From Lachnospiraceae bacterium UBA3645 (lineage in GTDB: Bacteria; Bacillota; Clostridia; Lachnospirales; Lachnospiraceae), in NCBI GenBank assembly GCA_002373555.1, contig DFKM01000136.1:1-5527 (forward strand): a stretch of 5,527 nucleotides of DNA, read 5' to 3'. Both the position numbers and the translations under genes were made by a program. The notes under the pieces were generated by a model. It made no database searches. It had not been told where the DNA came from and saw only the letters and a program-made list of their open reading frames with translations. Of this stretch, positions 5,252 to 5,527 are shown piece by piece (within the stretch, counting starts at the first letter, position 1; every line of letters starts with the position of its first letter).

Positions 5252-5527
5252 TTACGGCTTCAGCCGCAGGTACAGTTCTCTGTACTGTGCTGCGGATTTT
5301 GCCCAGGAAACATCCACGTCCATATCGTGCTGCACCATCGCATTCCAGCGGTCACGCGCTGTGAAATAGACGGTCTTGGAGCGGTTGACTGCATCCAGCA
5401 GCAGGCCGGCTTCATAGCGGTCGAATGTAAATCCGCTGCCTTCGCCGGTAAATTCATTGTACGGCTGCACGGTATCCTTCAGTCCGCCGGTCTCTCTGAC
5501 GATCGGCACCGTGCCGTAGCGCATGGC
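5252..5527 (-). CDS. glgA: Glycogen synthase (ADP-glucose, GT5), C-terminal fragment
   Basis: The last 91 residues of a GT5 glycosyltransferase that extends beyond the window edge. It transfers glucose from ADP-glucose to the non-reducing end of alpha-1,4-glucan in cytoplasmic glycogen synthesis. The visible part opens with AMRYGTVPIVRETGGLKDTV, the highly conserved GlgA block in the C-terminal Rossmann domain that contacts the nucleotide-sugar. It continues through GSGFTFDRYEAGLLLDAVNRS and ends DVSWAKSAAQYRELYLRLKP, the same ending style as E. coli GlgA (FSW...YRELYYRL). The catalytic Lys near the N-terminus and the acidic residue before this block lie outside the window. The sequence is intact to a normal C-terminus with a TAA stop. 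Other glg genes may lie upstream beyond position 5527. A hairpin follows the stop, then the gene for a secreted LRR protein. Confidence 0.96.
   Translation of the reverse strand, partial: AMRYGTVPIVRETGGLKDTVQPYNEFTGEGSGFTFDRYEAGLLLDAVNRSKTVYFTARDRWNAMVQHDMDVDVSWAKSAAQYRELYLRLKP

Overview
The window suggests a Gram-positive gut-type Firmicute, most likely a Clostridia/Lachnospiraceae relative. The evidence is purine-rich AGGAG-type ribosome binding sites before every start that can be seen, a secreted protein pairing a 'YTG...GTGTITKTF' Ig-like module with a lysine-rich BspA-type LRR end (a style common in Lachnospiraceae), and a clostridial-type AGCS symporter. This placement is inference from protein style; no rRNA or other marker is present. 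All six genes lie on the minus strand, so transcription runs from high to low coordinates.

In transcription order: (1) 5527-5252 is the C-terminal end of glycogen synthase glgA. A GC-rich hairpin follows its stop. (2) 5173-4034 is a secreted, lysine-rich Ig-like/LRR protein of unknown function. Another GC-rich hairpin without a U-run follows. (3) 3949-2708 is an unusual regulator: a MerR DNA-binding head and coiled coil, then a four-cysteine zinc ribbon and a methyltransferase-like Rossmann domain whose SAM-binding loop looks degenerate. It ends at a good intrinsic terminator (2699-2674). (4) A candidate promoter (2649-2619) with a 19-bp spacer and a 19-bp perfect dyad overlapping its -10 precedes (5) 2551-1154, an AGCS sodium:amino-acid symporter, and (6) 1127-378, a class I glutamine-amidotransferase-like hydrolase of the peptidase C26 / gamma-glutamyl-GABA hydrolase family. 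These two are 26 bp apart and look like one operon. Three 14-bp tandem repeats start directly at the hydrolase stop codon, followed by two candidate terminators (302-277 and 264-235). (7) 96-1 is the N-terminus of a HAD-superfamily phosphatase with its own weak promoter candidate.

Working model (inference): the symporter imports an amino acid or amino-acid conjugate with Na+, and the C26 hydrolase cleaves a gamma-glutamyl or related amide bond inside the cell. The MerR-methyltransferase-like protein next door may sense a metabolite and control the pair through the dyad at 2609-2627. glgA, the LRR protein and the HAD gene have no evident functional tie to this pair. I saw no tRNA, rRNA, CRISPR array, insertion sequence, integrase or phage gene. 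The most unusual element is the regulator fusion together with its candidate target promoter; the rest is ordinary chromosomal content.
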